Shown here piece by piece: positions 17,725 through 26,098 of a stretch of 64,000 nucleotides of DNA (position 1 is its first letter; each line of letters begins with the position of its first letter). The stretch is from Sphingomonas elodea ATCC 31461 (GTDB lineage: Bacteria; Pseudomonadota; Alphaproteobacteria; Sphingomonadales; Sphingomonadaceae). The notes beneath the pieces were generated by a model. It was not told the origin of the DNA. It did not search any database and saw nothing but the letters and a program-made list of their open reading frames with translations. The stretch covers positions 1-64,000 of the forward strand of contig NZ_AGFU01000034.1 in NCBI RefSeq assembly GCF_000226955.1, in the 5' to 3' direction. The translations under genes were made by a program, and so were the position numbers.

Positions 17725-18107
17725 AAGCGCGTGCACCGGCAGGTGGCGCTGCGGCCGCATAGGGCGCAGTCCCTCCTCGGGCTGAAACGTTATTCAACCG
17801 TCTCAAGGCCATGCTGCGTCCGAGCGGGCCGGGGCCGCGAAATGCGCCGCGGCGCATTTCGAAACAGCCTCCCCGGCGATCTTGAGGCATTGACGCGGCG
17901 TGGCGCGAAGCGAAGCATGTCGCTCGCGGCCAACTTCCCTCGTGGAAGCAATCTCCTGTCGTCGGTTCATGACAGGGGCGGGCACGCGGCGTTGTGCTGA
18001 AATGATCCAAGTAACTCTTTCTTAACTATAGGATCAAGTTCTCTTCCGGTCCTCCTCCGCGTAAATCCGGGTTCAGCAAGAGCCCCAAGCTACACGCGGA
18101 GTTGACT
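17725..18107. other. 383-base intergenic region with a perfect 24-base palindrome
   Basis: No convincing gene is present. A perfect 24-base palindrome centred on GCGCCGCGGCGC, with CGAAAT/ATTTCG ends, lies at 17838-17861, 114 bases past ilvA. No T-run follows on either strand, so it is not a classical terminator; it may be a protein-binding site or a stable RNA end. The last 100 bases are more AT-rich and end in GGAG before the ATG at 18108, and so probably hold the promoter of the PEP-CTERM gene. Confidence 0.6.
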
Positions 18108-18764
18108 ATGAAGATCGGTACCCGTTCGGCAAAGATGAAGAAGCTTCTCGCAGTCGCTGCACTGGTTGCATGTGGTGCTGCGGGCTCGGCGAGCGCCGCA
18201 ACCAACCTTATTTCCGATGGTGATTTCTCCAGCCGGAATCTCAAGGGCGGCTACACGATCCAGAACGCAATCGGCAGCTGGGTCAGCCGCAACGGCGCCG
18301 GCGTCGAGATCGGCGCGTCGGGCTGGTATGGCCTGCCGTCGATCAATGCCGGCGGCCAGAACCTGGAAGTGAACGGCAAAGGCTTTGGCGACGTCTATCA
18401 GAACGTCAACCTCACGGCCGGCCAGCGCTATGTGCTGACCTTCCTCTATGGCGGGCGCCCGGGCGGCGGCGAGCAGAAGCTGAACGTCTATGCCGGCAAC
18501 GACCTGCTCACCGCCACGCCGCTGACCGGCAGCTATGGCAGCTGGACCAGCCAGTCGTTCAGCTTCATCGCCAAGGGCGGTTTGACGCCGATCGAGTTCA
18601 AGTCGATCGCGACCAGCGGCCGCGCCTCCTACGGCAACGCGATCGCCAACGTCTCGCTCAGCGCGGTGCCCGAACCGGCCAGCTGGGGCTTGATGATCAC
18701 CGGCTTCGGCATGGTGGGCGGCCTGCTCCGTCGCCGCAAGGCGGCAGTGCGGCTGGCCGCGTAA
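18108..18764 (+). CDS. PEPxxWA-CTERM sorting-domain exported protein
   Basis: A 218-residue exported protein. It has a signal peptide (KKLLAVAALVACGAAGSASAA), a beta-rich DUF642/CBM-like domain (NLISDGDFSSRN, WYGLPSING-type core, YVLTFLYGGRPGGGE), and the C-terminal sorting signal VPEPASWGLMITGFGMVGGLL followed by the basic tail RRRKAA. In this system exosortase recognises the PEP motif and processes or anchors the protein during export, often with exopolysaccharide. No exosortase gene is in this window. The ATG at 18108 has GGAG seven bases upstream. The function beyond surface sorting is unknown. Confidence 0.92.
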   Translation: MKIGTRSAKMKKLLAVAALVACGAAGSASAATNLISDGDFSSRNLKGGYTIQNAIGSWVSRNGAGVEIGASGWYGLPSINAGGQNLEVNGKGFGDVYQNVNLTAGQRYVLTFLYGGRPGGGEQKLNVYAGNDLLTATPLTGSYGSWTSQSFSFIAKGGLTPIEFKSIATSGRASYGNAIANVSLSAVPEPASWGLMITGFGMVGGLLRRRKAAVRLAA

Positions 18765-18888
18765 GCGGAAGGCGCGACAGGCCCGGCGATGCGTCCAGGC
18801 GCATCGTTGGGCTCCGCGATCCGAGCAGGAACATGGCGGGGCGGGGCGTCGGGGCATTGCGTCGACGCGCCATTCCCGCAATAGCGCG

Positions 18889-19491
18889 GTGGTGCGCACG
18901 CTCTTCTCCACTTTGCTCTACCAGCAGCCGCTGGGCGACGACGCCCTGATCGCGGAGCTGGAAACCTCGTGCCTGCAGCTGGCGGAGGACGACGTGGCCG
19001 GGCGGCGCTGGTGCCGCGAGAACCATTATCGCGGCTATACCAGCTATGCCTCGCTCGACGATCTGCCGATCCGCGACCCGGCGTTCGCCGATCTGAAGCG
19101 GCTGCTCGACAAGCATGTCGCGAGGTTCGCGGAGGCATGCGCGTTCAATCTGGGCGGGCGCAGGCTCAAGCTGGACAGCCTTTGGGTGAACGTGCTCGAC
19201 GGCAAGGGCGGGCACAGCGCGCACATCCATCCGCACAGCGTCGTCTCGGGCACCGTCTATGTCGCGCTGCCGGCGGGCGCGCGCGGGCTGAAGCTGGAGG
19301 ATCCGCGCCTCGCAATGATGATGGCCGCTCCTACGCGGCTGCCCGACGCGCCGGAATCGCTCCAGCCCTTCATCGAAGTGGTGCCGGAGGTGGGCACGGT
19401 GCTGCTCTGGGAAAGCTGGCTGCGCCACGAGGTTCCGCCGGGCAATGGCAAGGACAAGCGGATCAGCGTCAGCTTCAACTATCGCTGGTAG
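18889..19491 (+). CDS. Putative 2OG-Fe(II) oxygenase (TIGR02466-like)
   Basis: This 200-residue cupin-fold protein resembles the TIGR02466 family of putative 2-oxoglutarate/Fe(II) oxygenases. A facial-triad region reads HSAHIHPHSVVSGTVYVALP near residues 105-125, and the distal histidine plus 2OG-binding arginine are in WLRHEVPPGNGKDKRISVSFNYRW at the C-terminus. It starts at tandem GTG codons (18889 or 18892). It precedes rnr by 46 bases. Substrate unknown; members are often next to tetratricopeptide or sulfotransferase genes, which are not seen here. Confidence 0.75.
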   Translation: MVRTLFSTLLYQQPLGDDALIAELETSCLQLAEDDVAGRRWCRENHYRGYTSYASLDDLPIRDPAFADLKRLLDKHVARFAEACAFNLGGRRLKLDSLWVNVLDGKGGHSAHIHPHSVVSGTVYVALPAGARGLKLEDPRLAMMMAAPTRLPDAPESLQPFIEVVPEVGTVLLWESWLRHEVPPGNGKDKRISVSFNYRW

Positions 19492-19537
19492 GGATTGCGA
19501 TTGGTTTGTGCGCCCCCAGCGCCTATGTTGCGGGCCA

Positions 19538-21880
19538 ATGGCTAAGCACAGAACCAGCGCGGGGTTGCCCACGCGGCAGCAGATTCTCGATTTCATCGCA
19601 TCGTCGAACACGCCCGCCGGCAAGCGCGAGATCGCCAAGGCGTTCGGGCTGAGCGCGCAGGACAAGATCCTCTTGAAGGCGCTGCTCAAGGACATGAGCG
19701 ACGAGGGACTGATCGACGTCGCTCCGGGCCGTGCCTTCCACAAGATGGGCGGGCTGCCCAAGGTGACCGTGCTGCGCATCACCGATGCCGACGGCGACAC
19801 CACCTGGGCGGTGCCCGAGCGCTGGGAAGCCGAGCATGTGCCCGCCCCCCGGCTGCGCGTGCGCGAGATGCGCGGCAAGCGGTCCGCGCTGGGCGTAGGC
19901 GACCGCATCCTGGCCCGCACCGAAGAGGCCGGCAACGGCTGGATCGCGCATCCGATGAAGACCCTCGCCCGCGGCGAGGAACTGATGCTGGGCGTGCTCC
20001 ACGAAGAGGGCGGCAGGCTGTGGCTGCAGGGGGTGGAGAAGAAGGAGCGGCGCAGCTGGCCGGTCTCCGACGCCGGCGGCGCCGAGATCGGCGACCTGGT
20101 GCTCGCCGAGAAGACCGGGCGGCCGCCGCGGATCACCGCCAAGGTGGTGGAGCGGCTGGGCGATCCGTTCGCGCCGCGCAGCTTCTCGCTGATCGCGATC
20201 CACCGCCACGGCATCCCCAACGTGTTTTCGGAGGAACTGCTCGAAGAGGCCGAGCGCGTCGCGCAGCAGCCGCTGGGGACGGACCGCGAGGATTTGCGCC
20301 ACCTGCCGATCGTCGCGATCGACCCCGCCGATGCGCGCGACCATGACGATGCCGTCTGGGCGACGCCCGACGACGACCCCGCCAACGAGGGCGGCTGGAA
20401 GGCGATCGTCGCGATCGCGGACGTGTCCTTCTACGTGCGCCCCGGCTCGCAGCTGGATCGCGAGGCGCGCAAGCGGGGCAATTCGGTCTATTTCCCCGAC
20501 CGCGTCGTGCCGATGCTGCCGGAGGTGCTGTCGGCGGACGTCTGCTCGCTGAAGGAAGGCGTGGATCGCGCCGCGCTCGCCTGCCATCTGCAGGTCACCA
20601 AAGGCGGCGCGCTCAAGAGCTGGCGGTTTACGCGCGCGGTGGTGCGGCTGGCGGCGAACATCGCCTATGAGGATGCGCAGGCCGCGATCGACGGGACGCT
20701 CGATAAGCCCCTCCCCTTCAGGGGAGGGGTTGGGGGTGGGGCCCGAGCTGGGAGCGAATCCGACGCTGGGGGCGCACTGCCCCACCCCAACCCCTCCCCT
20801 GAAGGGGAGGGGCTTTTTGAAGTACTCCGCCCGCTCTGGGATTGCTGGCACGCGCTCTACGCCGCGCGCGAGAAGCGCGAGCCGCTGGACCTCGACCTGC
20901 CCGAGCGGCGCATCGTGCTCGACGAGAAGGGGCGTATCCTCTCGGTCGCGCCGCGCGAGCGGCTCGATGCGCACAAGCTGATCGAGGATTACATGATCGC
21001 CGCCAACGTCGCCGCCGCCAAGGCGCTGGAGGCGAAGAAGACACCGGTGATGTACCGCATCCACGAGCCGCCGGCGCGCGAGAAGCTGACCGCGCTCAAG
21101 GAATATCTCAAGACCTTCGAGGTCGAGTTCGCGCTCGGCCAGGTGATCCGCCCGGCGACGTTCAACCGCATCCTCGATCGCATCGGCGAGGAGGATTTCC
21201 GCCCGCAGGTGATGGAACAGGTGCTGCGCACCCAGACCCAGGCCTATTACGGCCCGGAGAATGTCGGCCATTTCGGCCTGGCGCTGGGCTCCTATGCGCA
21301 CTTCACCTCGCCGATCCGCCGCTATGCCGATCTCGTGGTGCACCGCGCGCTGGTCGAGGCCTATCGGCTGGGGCCGGGCGGGCTGACGCCGGAAGAGTCG
21401 GGCAGCATGGACCGGATCGGCGAGTCGATCAGCCAGCTCGAGCGCCGCGCGATGGAGGCCGAGCGCGAGACGATCGACCGCTATGTCGCCGCCTATCTCG
21501 CCGCGCATGTCGGCGAGGTGATGGAGGCGCGGATCACCGGCGTACAGAATTTCGGCTTCTTCGCGACAGTCGAAGGCGTGGGCGGCGACGGGCTGGTCGC
21601 CGCGCGCGACCTGGGCGCCGAGTATTTCCACTATGACGAGGCCGGTAAAAGGCTGGTCGGCGAGCATAGCGGCGAGGAGTTCACCCTCGGCCAGCGGATC
21701 GAGCTGCGGCTGGTGGAAGCGAACCCGGTCTCGGGCGCGCTCCGCTTCGAGCTGCCCGACGGCAAGGGATCGGCCGGCGGGCTGCAGCGGACCGGGCGGC
21801 CGGGCAAGGGGGCGCCGAAGCGGGTGATCCACCGCCGAGGGCGCCCCGGCAACATCCGCCACAACGGTCGGAAGCGCTGA
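19538..21880 (+). CDS. rnr: Ribonuclease R carrying an in-frame repeat-encoded insert
   Basis: This 780-residue 3'-5' exoribonuclease degrades structured RNA. An N-terminal winged-helix (QQILDFIASSNTPAGKREIAKAFGLS) is followed by cold-shock domains, then the RNB catalytic domain with the metal-binding aspartates in IAIDPADARDHDDAVWA. Later come YCGPENVGHFG-type and TSPIRRYADLVVHRAL motifs, an S1 domain (GEVMEARITGVQNFGFFATVEG) and a basic tail. I start at MAKHRTSAG; the frame extends upstream without support. Residues 390-426 are encoded by a palindromic R2 repeat and read PLPFRGGVGGG and PHPNPSPEGEG. They are absent from ordinary RNase R and sit in the RNB domain, in the linker before WDCWHALY. 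The frame is kept, so the enzyme may still work. Confidence 0.95.
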   Translation: MAKHRTSAGLPTRQQILDFIASSNTPAGKREIAKAFGLSAQDKILLKALLKDMSDEGLIDVAPGRAFHKMGGLPKVTVLRITDADGDTTWAVPERWEAEHVPAPRLRVREMRGKRSALGVGDRILARTEEAGNGWIAHPMKTLARGEELMLGVLHEEGGRLWLQGVEKKERRSWPVSDAGGAEIGDLVLAEKTGRPPRITAKVVERLGDPFAPRSFSLIAIHRHGIPNVFSEELLEEAERVAQQPLGTDREDLRHLPIVAIDPADARDHDDAVWATPDDDPANEGGWKAIVAIADVSFYVRPGSQLDREARKRGNSVYFPDRVVPMLPEVLSADVCSLKEGVDRAALACHLQVTKGGALKSWRFTRAVVRLAANIAYEDAQAAIDGTLDKPLPFRGGVGGGARAGSESDAGGALPHPNPSPEGEGLFEVLRPLWDCWHALYAAREKREPLDLDLPERRIVLDEKGRILSVAPRERLDAHKLIEDYMIAANVAAAKALEAKKTPVMYRIHEPPAREKLTALKEYLKTFEVEFALGQVIRPATFNRILDRIGEEDFRPQVMEQVLRTQTQAYYGPENVGHFGLALGSYAHFTSPIRRYADLVVHRALVEAYRLGPGGLTPEESGSMDRIGESISQLERRAMEAERETIDRYVAAYLAAHVGEVMEARITGVQNFGFFATVEGVGGDGLVAARDLGAEYFHYDEAGKRLVGEHSGEEFTLGQRIELRLVEANPVSGALRFELPDGKGSAGGLQRTGRPGKGAPKRVIHRRGRPGNIRHNGRKR
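20705..20815. repeat. R2 palindromic element inserted in frame inside rnr
   Basis: Two nearly perfect inverted arms of 36-37 bases (20705-20741 and 20780-20815), each itself a CCCCTCCCCT/AGGGGAGGGG hairpin, flank a 38-base spacer. The element is 111 bases, exactly 37 codons, with no stop codon in the rnr frame. It resembles in concept the Rickettsia palindromic elements that insert into genes. Confidence 0.92.
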
Positions 21881-22008
21881 GCCGGGGGCCTGCCGGGACC
21901 CGTCGCTGGCAGCGCTGTCTAAAATCAGTGCAAAGGCGAAACAGCCGCGCTACAAGTGCCCCACAGAGCATGTTGCAGTGCCGTAAAGTCTGGGAATGAG
22001 GAGTGCAG

Positions 22009-23019
22009 ATGTCGAGTCGCCCGACGATCAAGGAAGTATCGAAGATCGCGGGCGTGTCGTTCAAGACCGTCTCCCGGGTGCTGAACAACGAGAAGCATGT
22101 AAGCGAGGAGACTCGGCGGCGTGTAGAGGAGGTGGTGGCGCAGCTGAACTTCCGGCCCAGCCACGCCGCGCGGACGCTCGCCGGGCGACGCTCGTTCCAG
22201 GTCGCGCTGCTATACGACAATCCCAGCCCCTATTACGTCTTCCACATCCAGGCCGGCGCACTGGAGCGGTGCCATGAGCTCGGCTACCGCCTGCTGATGC
22301 AGCCGCTGGAAAGCGCGGCGCCCGATCTGGTGCCGGAAGTGATGGCGCTGGTCGACGAGGCGCATCTCGACGGGCTGATCCTCTCGCCGCCGCTGACCGA
22401 GATGCCGGAGCTGATCGAGGCGCTGGACAAGCGCAAGCTGCCCTATGTCCGCATCGCGCCGGGCCTGCGCAAGGATCACGGCCTCGCCACGACGATGGAC
22501 GACGTGGCCGCCGCGCGCGAGATCACCCGCCATCTGATCCATCTCGGTCACCGCGCGATCGCTTTCGTCCGCGGCCCGGAAAGCCATGTGTCCTCGGCGG
22601 ATCGCCTCGCCGGCTATCGGCAGGAGCTGGAGGCGCACGGCATCGCGTTCGATCCGGCGCTGGTGATCGCGGGCGACTACAGCTTCCAGTCCGGGGGGGC
22701 TGCGGCACGCGCGCTGTTCGCCCGGGCGCCGCGGCCGACGGCGATCTTCGCCGGCAATGACGACATGGCCGCCGGCGCGCTGGCGGCGGCACACGAGGCC
22801 GACGTTGCGGTGCCCGAGGCGCTGTCGATCGCCGGCTTTGACGATTCCGATCTGGCCCGCGCGGTTTGGCCGCCGCTCACCACCATCCGCCAGCCGGTGC
22901 GCGAACTCGCCTATGCGGCGGCGGACCTGATGCTGGCGGGCAATGCGATTACGCCGCAGGTGACGCTTGAGCACGAACTCAAGGTCCGGGCGACCACGGG
23001 GCCGGCGCCCAAGGGCTGA
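22009..23019 (+). CDS. LacI-family transcriptional regulator
   Basis: This 336-residue LacI/GalR regulator has the N-terminal helix-turn-helix PTIKEVSKIAGVSFKTVSRVLNNEKHVSEETRRRV, a hinge helix HAARTLAGRRS, and a periplasmic-binding-protein-like effector domain (VALLYDNPSPYYVFHIQAGAL, FAGNDDMAAGALAAAHEAD, SIAGFDDSDLARAVWPPLTTIRQP). The start is the ATG at 22009, preceded by GAGGAG; a GTG two codons upstream is an alternative. No sugar-use gene is directly adjacent, so its regulon is not evident. The arabinan locus 4 kb downstream is one possibility but is not supported by any shared operator. Confidence 0.92.
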   Translation: MSSRPTIKEVSKIAGVSFKTVSRVLNNEKHVSEETRRRVEEVVAQLNFRPSHAARTLAGRRSFQVALLYDNPSPYYVFHIQAGALERCHELGYRLLMQPLESAAPDLVPEVMALVDEAHLDGLILSPPLTEMPELIEALDKRKLPYVRIAPGLRKDHGLATTMDDVAAAREITRHLIHLGHRAIAFVRGPESHVSSADRLAGYRQELEAHGIAFDPALVIAGDYSFQSGGAAARALFARAPRPTAIFAGNDDMAAGALAAAHEADVAVPEALSIAGFDDSDLARAVWPPLTTIRQPVRELAYAAADLMLAGNAITPQVTLEHELKVRATTGPAPKG

Positions 23020-23109
23020 TCCAACCTCGCCCGTGCCATCCCATCCTGGCACAGCGTTAACCATGCTTGTCGCTGGGCGAAGTGGTAAACGGCGCGTTAA
23101 CCTCCCGCC

Positions 23110-23274
23110 ATGCCATTGCCGCTAGTCGTTCGAGGCGCCCGTCGCCACCCGTTCCGCCGCCATGTGCGGCAGGTGGTTGCGCGCCAGCGCAAGGCGAGCG
23201 AGGACGGCGACGTGAAGCTGTTCGTGCTCAGCTTCACCGCCTTCTTCGTCTGCTTCTACACCTTCCTGCTCTAG
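23110..23274 (+). CDS. Small 54-residue membrane-anchored basic protein
   Basis: This short reading frame (ATG 23110, TAG 23272-23274) encodes 54 residues. A strongly basic N-terminal half (RGARRHPFRRHVRQVVARQR) is followed by EDGDVKLFVLSFTAFFVCFYTFLL, a single hydrophobic helix that ends the protein. The pattern suggests a tail-anchored inner-membrane peptide with its basic part in the cytoplasm. The clean coding pattern and its fit between lacI and the convergent transporter gene, whose stop is seven bases away, support it. Function is unknown. There is no strong Shine-Dalgarno sequence. Confidence 0.65.
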   Translation: MPLPLVVRGARRHPFRRHVRQVVARQRKASEDGDVKLFVLSFTAFFVCFYTFLL

Positions 23275-23281
23275 GGGCGCC

Positions 23282-24577
23282 TCAGCGCGGGCAGATGTCG
23301 CGACCGCGCGGCACGTCGCCCTCCTGGTGCAGCTTGCGGGCGCACCAGGCGGAGATCAGTGCCAGCACCACCACCACCCACAGCGAATCCTCGACATTCA
23401 CGCCGGGAATCCGGGTGAAGCCGAAGATGCCGACCGAGCCGAGCACCATCGCGCCGGAATTGACGACGTTGTTTGCCGCCACCGTCCGCGCCGTCTGCGA
23501 CTTTTCCACCGTTGTGGTAAGGAAGGCATAGAGCGGCACCACGAACATGCCGCCGGTTATCGCGATCAGGATCAGGTCGCCCAGCGCGTGCCACGCCGCC
23601 GGCATCCGCACGAATTCCAGCGTCGCGAGCAGGGGGCCGTCATGGGTGGGCCAGTATTTGGCGGTGAAGTGGAAATCGACCACGATCGCGCTCATCGCCA
23701 GCACCGAGGGCACGCAGTAGCGCGCCGAGACATTGCCTTTCAGCAGCTTGTTGATGATCACCGATCCGATCGCGATGCCCACCGAGAAGATCCCGAGGAA
23801 CACGCTCGCCACGTCCTTCTGGGCGTGGAACACGTTCTTGACGAGCGGCGGGAACAATACGCCCAGCACCGCGGCGATCGACCAGAACACGCTGATCGAA
23901 AGGATCGCCAGGAACAGCCGCCGGATGTGCAGGGTGGCGGAGATCAGCCGGGCCGAGGCGCGGAAGATGTTGAGGTCTATCTCGAGATGCGTCATCGGCG
24001 GCGCCGGCGGGATCTGCAGCGAGGCCAGCCAGCCGATCACCGCGACGCCGATCACCGCGAAGGCGGCGGCATGGGCGCTGATCAGACCGCCGGCGATGGT
24101 GCCGAACAGGATCGCGATATAGGTGCCCGCCTCGATCATGCCGGTGCCGCCCAGCACGTCGTCTTCAGCGAGATGCTGCGGCAGGATCGCGTATTTGATC
24201 GGGCCGAAGAAGGTGGAATGCACGCCCATGCCGACCAGCGCGACCAGCATCAGCGGCAGGCTCTTCACGAAGATGCCGGTGGCGCCCACCAGCATGATGC
24301 CCACTTCGGCCGCCTTGATGATCCGCATGATCTTGGCCTTGTCATGCGTATCGGCAAGCTGTCCGGCCAGCGCGGAGAACAGGAAGAAGGGCAGGATGAA
24401 GATGCCGGTGGCGATGGCGCTGAACCGCGTCTCCTGCTCCACCGAGTTGAAGATCTGGTAGGTCGCGAAGAAGATCATCGCGTTCTTGAAGAGGTTGTCG
24501 TTGAACGCTCCCAGGAACTGCGTGACGAAAAGGGGCAGGAACCGGCGCTCCTTCATGAGCCCGAGCGCACCGATCAT
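23282..24577 (-). CDS. MFS transporter, LplT-like (lysophospholipid transporter family)
   Basis: This 431-residue major facilitator has about 12 predicted membrane segments. The start (RFLPLFVTQFLGAFNDNLFKNAMIFF) is the signature of LplT, which flips lysophospholipids across the inner membrane for reacylation; FFGPIKYAILPQHL is also typical. In many bacteria LplT pairs with or is fused to the acyltransferase Aas, but neither is present here, so the substrate is inferred from similarity only. The ATG at 24577 has a second in-frame ATG seven codons downstream. Confidence 0.82.
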   Translation of the reverse strand: MIGALGLMKERRFLPLFVTQFLGAFNDNLFKNAMIFFATYQIFNSVEQETRFSAIATGIFILPFFLFSALAGQLADTHDKAKIMRIIKAAEVGIMLVGATGIFVKSLPLMLVALVGMGVHSTFFGPIKYAILPQHLAEDDVLGGTGMIEAGTYIAILFGTIAGGLISAHAAAFAVIGVAVIGWLASLQIPPAPPMTHLEIDLNIFRASARLISATLHIRRLFLAILSISVFWSIAAVLGVLFPPLVKNVFHAQKDVASVFLGIFSVGIAIGSVIINKLLKGNVSARYCVPSVLAMSAIVVDFHFTAKYWPTHDGPLLATLEFVRMPAAWHALGDLILIAITGGMFVVPLYAFLTTTVEKSQTARTVAANNVVNSGAMVLGSVGIFGFTRIPGVNVEDSLWVVVVLALISAWCARKLHQEGDVPRGRDICPR

Positions 24578-24678
24578 TCGATAAAAGCTCCCCTGCCGCG
24601 GTTTTCCGCATGGTGAAGGCGCGGCATACCGGGGGGCGGGCGCAGCTTCAACGGATTAATCGGCGAGGAGGGGAACGG

Positions 24679-25488
24679 GTGGAGAACATGGCGCGGGAAA
24701 CGCGTATCACGTCGCCGGCGGTGCCGACCGGACTGGCAGCCATGGTGGGAAACCGGACCTGGTTTCGCGACCGGGTCGGCGAATCCGGCTGCACTGTCTA
24801 TCGGCTCGCGGGCGTTGCCGGGGACGACTTGTATCTCAAGACCGGCAGCGGCGCACAGCTCGACGACCTGGTGGACGAGATGGTGCGGCTGCGCTGGCTG
24901 ACACCGCATCTGCCGGTGCCGCGACTTCATGGCTTCGTGCTGGAGGGCGGCACCGGCTGGATGCTCACCGGCCGCTTGCCCGGGCGGACGGCGTATCAGG
25001 TGCTGGAGTCGGATCCCAAGGCCGCGCCGGTGCTGGCGGCATCGCTCGGGGCGTTCCTGCGGCGGCTGCATGCGATTCCGGCCGAATGCTGCCCGTTCAA
25101 CGCCGATCATCGCCTGCGACTGGCGGCGGCTAAGGTCCGGCTGGAGGCTGGGCTGGTTGAGGAAGACGAGTTCGACGAGGCGCGGATCGGCATGTCGGCG
25201 CAGGCGGTCTGGGACGAGATGCTGGATGCGCTCCCCCCGCAGTTCGAGCGGGTGGTGACGCACGGCGACTTCTCGCTCGACAATCTGTTCGTCGTCGACG
25301 GGGCAGTGACCGGCTGTATCGATCTCGGGCGGGTCGGCATCGCCGATCCCTGGCAGGATCTCGCCATTCTTTGGAATTCGCTCGAGGAATTCGGGGAGGA
25401 TCTGCCGCCGGCGATGCTGGCGGCCTATGGCGTCGCGCTGGATCCCGCGCGGCTCGACTTTCATCTGCGGCTGGACGAATTCTTCTGA
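24679..25488 (+). CDS. APH(3')-type aminoglycoside phosphotransferase family protein
   Basis: This 269-residue protein kinase-like phosphotransferase has the APH catalytic loop VVTHGDFSLDNLFV, the metal-binding segment CIDLGRVGIADPWQDLAILW, and the N-lobe lysine in DDLYLKTG. Length and motif order match APH(3') enzymes, which phosphorylate the 3'-hydroxyl of kanamycin-type antibiotics. Such chromosomal relatives are frequent in environmental bacteria and may act on other substrates; activity cannot be read from sequence. I start at GTG 24679 because AGGAGG lies seven bases upstream; ATG 24688 is an alternative. Confidence 0.82.
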   Translation: MENMARETRITSPAVPTGLAAMVGNRTWFRDRVGESGCTVYRLAGVAGDDLYLKTGSGAQLDDLVDEMVRLRWLTPHLPVPRLHGFVLEGGTGWMLTGRLPGRTAYQVLESDPKAAPVLAASLGAFLRRLHAIPAECCPFNADHRLRLAAAKVRLEAGLVEEDEFDEARIGMSAQAVWDEMLDALPPQFERVVTHGDFSLDNLFVVDGAVTGCIDLGRVGIADPWQDLAILWNSLEEFGEDLPPAMLAAYGVALDPARLDFHLRLDEFF

Positions 25489-25543
25489 CGCGGCCGCCCT
25501 TTGGGCCTCCCGTGTGGCCTTTCCTGGTGCTAGGGCATTGGGG

Positions 25544-26098
25544 ATGCTGACGTTGCCGAACATCCTGACCCTGTCGCGCATCTTCACCGTGCCGCTGCTG
25601 GTGGGGTTCCTGTGGTGGCCGCAATGGGCGCCGGGATATGCGATCGCCTTCGCGCTCTACGTCCTGATGGGCATTACCGATTATTTCGACGGCTATCTTG
25701 CCCGTGCGCAGGGAACCGTGTCGAAGCTGGGCGTCTTCCTCGATCCCATCGCCGACAAGATCATGGTCGCGGCCGTCATTCTGATCCTGGCGGGCAAGGG
25801 GGTGATCGCCGATTGGCACATCATCGCCGCGCTGGTGATCCTGCTGCGCGAGATCGCGGTGTCGGGCCTGCGCGAGTTCCTGGGCGGGATCCAGGTCTCG
25901 GTGCCGGTGTCGCGTCTCGCCAAGTGGAAGACCACGCTGCAACTGGTATCGCTCGGCGCGCTGATCCTGTCCGGCGCGCTGCCGCACTGGGACTGGGTGC
26001 TACTGGTGGGGCTGGTGACCCTGTGGGGCGCGGCGGTGCTGACCGCGATCACGGGCTGGGACTATCTGCGCGTCGGCCTGAGCCACATGGACAGCTGA
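25544..26098 (+). CDS. pgsA: CDP-diacylglycerol-glycerol-3-phosphate 3-phosphatidyltransferase
   Basis: This 184-residue membrane enzyme makes phosphatidylglycerol phosphate from CDP-diacylglycerol and glycerol-3-phosphate. The CDP-alcohol phosphotransferase motif with its conserved aspartates is visible in DYFDGYLARAQGTVSKLGVFLDPIADK near residues 48-74, and the N-terminal NILTLSRIF is typical of PgsA. It ends in a TGATG overlap with moaD, so lipid synthesis and molybdopterin genes share a transcript. Confidence 0.94.
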   Translation: MLTLPNILTLSRIFTVPLLVGFLWWPQWAPGYAIAFALYVLMGITDYFDGYLARAQGTVSKLGVFLDPIADKIMVAAVILILAGKGVIADWHIIAALVILLREIAVSGLREFLGGIQVSVPVSRLAKWKTTLQLVSLGALILSGALPHWDWVLLVGLVTLWGAAVLTAITGWDYLRVGLSHMDS

